From contig JACQFD010000004.1 of the NCBI GenBank assembly GCA_016200225.1, positions 233,409-297,408 on the forward strand: a stretch of DNA of 64,000 bases, in the 5' to 3' direction. The notes below the pieces were generated by a model. The model saw only the letters and a program-made list of their open reading frames with translations. It searched no databases and was not told where the DNA came from. This DNA is from Planctomycetota bacterium (GTDB lineage: Bacteria > Planctomycetota > UBA1135 > JACQFD01). The position numbers were made by a program, and so were the translations under genes. Positions 62,330-64,000 of this stretch are shown here, in pieces (position 1 is the first letter of the stretch; each line of letters opens with the position of its first letter).

Positions 62330-63469
62330 TTAATGTTCCATAAGCGTCGTTAGCGTCATCGTTTGATTATGCAGATCGGACTGGCCGTCCGCATAGGGAG
62401 AAATCTCGCCGTAAGAGTAAAATCCGATCTGTTGTGTTCCACTCGGGAGAGCGTCGAGCGCGGCTTCGATTTCCTCCTCCGTGCGCTCGCCGAGGATCAA
62501 CCTCCGGCCGACGCAACTGATCGCGATGGAAAGCGACGCGGCACAATCGTCGTCCATGCACGCTTTAGTATCCTTCGCCGCGAGGGACGCGCCGTCGATG
62601 ATGCGTTCGAAATTGGCTCGCATCAATTGCGCGCACGCGCCCATCGGAACGTCGCCCGCGAATGTCATCGACTGGGACGCTTCGTCGACCGACAGGACCG
62701 TTCGTACCAATACTTTGGCTTCCGCCGGCGAACTACGAACCGCCAGCGGAAAAAGAAGCGCCGTCGCGGGGAGTCCCGAGGCGCGCTCGCCCAGGTATTC
62801 TTTATAAAGCGCGAGCGCGGGCCTCCCGTCGAGTTCATATAATACATTATCTTTCGACTTAGTTATCGTTCGCTGCGGACCGAAAATGTCCCAACCGCCC
62901 TTCGACCCGTGGCCGATATGTACATTTTCGCCATAGATACCGACGGCCGAAACGCGTTGCGTCGCCGGCATGCCGTCCTCCAGCACCCACGTTCTCTTGA
63001 ATTGGTCGCCGTCACCGGCAAGTCCGCCGGTGATGACGACTCCCGGCGGCAAATTTGAATTCAGACCGCGGATCAACTCACTACCATTCACCGAGAGACC
63101 GTCGGACAATACAAAAACTCCGCGCAAGTCCGGCGCGTGAAGCACTTTCGCCAGTCTCTCACCGGCGGAAAAGGATTCGCCGGCGTTTGTAACAGATGCG
63201 CTGACGGTACGGAGTCGCGAACGGTCGAATTTTGCGACGGCAACTGCCAGCGATTGATCATAAAGATTCAATCCAAATATTTCGCCCGCGGTCGAGCATC
63301 CGATAATGGAGGAATTCGGAAACGCCGACTTCAACCGTTCGAAGGGTTTTGTATCATCATAATACGACGAGGCACCGAAGACGACGACGAGCGTTTCGGG
63401 AGAGTCAAGGTCCGGCAGGCGATCCGACCATTCGCCGTTTTGTAAATATGAAATTGTTGAAACGCGCAT
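62330..63469 (-). CDS. FIST sensory domain protein
   Basis: About 379 residues from the ATG at 63469 (a longer upstream frame is unlikely). The FIST_N part (ETLVVVFGASSYYDD, SSIIGCSTAGEIFGLNLYDQ, GVFVLSDGLSVNGSELIRGL, VITGGLAGDGDQFKRTWVL) is followed by FIST_C (ELDGRPALALYKEYLGERA, FAGDVPMGACAQLMRANFER, ALDALPSGTQQIGFYSYGEI). FIST proteins are cytoplasmic sensors thought to bind small ligands such as amino acids and are usually coupled to kinases or cyclases, as here with the hybrid kinase gene that follows. Confidence 0.92.
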   Translation of the reverse strand: MRVSTISYLQNGEWSDRLPDLDSPETLVVVFGASSYYDDTKPFERLKSAFPNSSIIGCSTAGEIFGLNLYDQSLAVAVAKFDRSRLRTVSASVTNAGESFSAGERLAKVLHAPDLRGVFVLSDGLSVNGSELIRGLNSNLPPGVVITGGLAGDGDQFKRTWVLEDGMPATQRVSAVGIYGENVHIGHGSKGGWDIFGPQRTITKSKDNVLYELDGRPALALYKEYLGERASGLPATALLFPLAVRSSPAEAKVLVRTVLSVDEASQSMTFAGDVPMGACAQLMRANFERIIDGASLAAKDTKACMDDDCAASLSIAISCVGRRLILGERTEEEIEAALDALPSGTQQIGFYSYGEISPYADGQSDLHNQTMTLTTLMEH

Positions 63470-63664
63470 GATGGGTGACCTTGTTGAAGTTATAGATGAA
63501 ATCGAGGTGAAGGTGCGCCATTCGCACACTCTTCGCGAGGGAGATCGACGCAATCGCCGCGTGTGATTGATTGTCGGAACGCGAAAAGATTTCCGACCTG
63601 GCTTGCGCGCGATTGGCGAGTGTGTCGAAAAACCGGGTTCGAGAGTTGATTAGTAAATTGTTCA

Positions 63665-64000
63665 ATGGAGCCTCGCGCCTTGCGAAATTGCCTGTCAGCC
63701 CGTGGCAAAAGCGCTCCCAAATTCAAAAATAGGAATTTGATAAATCGAGGAAAACCGATTGAGACGTCGCCAGGAGTTACGTCGAGATCGGTTTCTCGTT
63801 TTGAAAACTCGGTTTCCCGCACCGATGTCTTGCGAATCGCGTTTGCAATGGCCGATGTCGTGCTTGCCGCGCACGAGCGCCGACGCCGCGCAAATCCGGT
63901 GAAATTCATTACTATTGATCTTGATGGAACGATCGATCGAACGTATGGATCCCAACAACTCACGTTCTTTCATGGATTTTATGATAGTTACGGCTATTTA
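63665..64000 (+). CDS. IS1380-family transposase, N-terminal part (cut by window edge)
   Basis: From the ATG at 63665 the frame runs off the window. It reads SRSVSRFENSVSRTDVLRIA, then VKFITIDLDGTIDRTYGSQQ and LTFFHGFYDSYGYL, matching the region of IS1380-type transposases that carries the first catalytic Asp (usual form DLDPTDDPTHGxQ). Here the motif is DLDGTID, so Pro is Gly and the second Asp is shifted. The N-terminus is shorter than in complete family members, and an in-frame stop lies at 63647, so the copy may be truncated. The leftward frames across this stretch are shadows. Confidence 0.75.
   Translation, partial: MEPRALRNCLSARGKSAPKFKNRNLINRGKPIETSPGVTSRSVSRFENSVSRTDVLRIAFAMADVVLAAHERRRRANPVKFITIDLDGTIDRTYGSQQLTFFHGFYDSYGYL

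Noticed and set aside
63490..63973. Leftward frames at the right end
   Set aside because: They are antisense to the IS1380-type transposase frame, whose motifs are clear.

Overview
The window is 64 kb of a GC-rich bacterial chromosome that looks like a member of the Planctomycetota. The evidence is a DUF1501 protein next to a very large cytochrome-c/DUF1549/DUF1553 protein, many large secreted proteins, atypical sulfatases, RedB, DUF4337 and DUF3553 proteins, and Shine-Dalgarno sequences that are clear for only a minority of genes. No rRNA, tRNA or CRISPR array was seen. The assignment is inferred from gene content, not from a marker phylogeny.

Layout. Housekeeping genes open the window: the 5' part of mnmA (leftward), then yajC, a YraN-type nuclease-fold gene and an EpsB-type sugar transferase. 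At 3.1-10.0 kb lie four tandem genes for secreted or lipid-anchored beta-sandwich proteins that are paralogous to each other and have no function I can name. At 10.0-13.5 kb is a compact serine biosynthesis operon (serA, serB, class-V aminotransferase). At 13.5-16.4 kb is a compositionally different segment: a chimeric trimeric-fibre protein (DNRLRE-like, collagen-like, YadA-head and S74 chaperone parts), a decayed 21-bp tandem array and an IS3 transposase scar. From 16.5 to 26.4 kb are the DUF1501/PSD1-type pair, a DUF255 thioredoxin-domain protein and a 14-repeat FG-GAP protein, followed by a large hairpin and GC-rich repeats. From 26.7 to 41 kb everything runs leftward: kinase, regulator and HEAT protein, a proline-tract lipoprotein, and an AddAB-like helicase-nuclease. 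From 41 to 50.8 kb are an S9 peptidase, a TlpA-like protein, a two-gene ABC importer preceded by terminator-like hairpins, DUF4337, a sulfatase-superfamily protein and a DUF3553 protein.

The right end (50.8-63.5 kb) is a leftward signalling region: CheX-like and CheY-like proteins, one membrane histidine kinase with three response regulators carrying different outputs (degenerate HD, HDOD, EAL), RedB, and, beyond an IS66 scar, a hybrid kinase paired with a FIST sensor. The 51.8-58.5 kb part is less GC-rich than its surroundings and may be an acquired block. The window ends inside an IS1380-type transposase.

One feature runs through most of the window. Coding sequence is GC-rich but broken every few dozen codons by short AT-only patches of synonymous codons (TTATTA, AATATT, GTTACA, TTACAA) that follow the coding strand. 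The segments at 13.7-15.7 kb and 51.8-58.5 kb show this much less.
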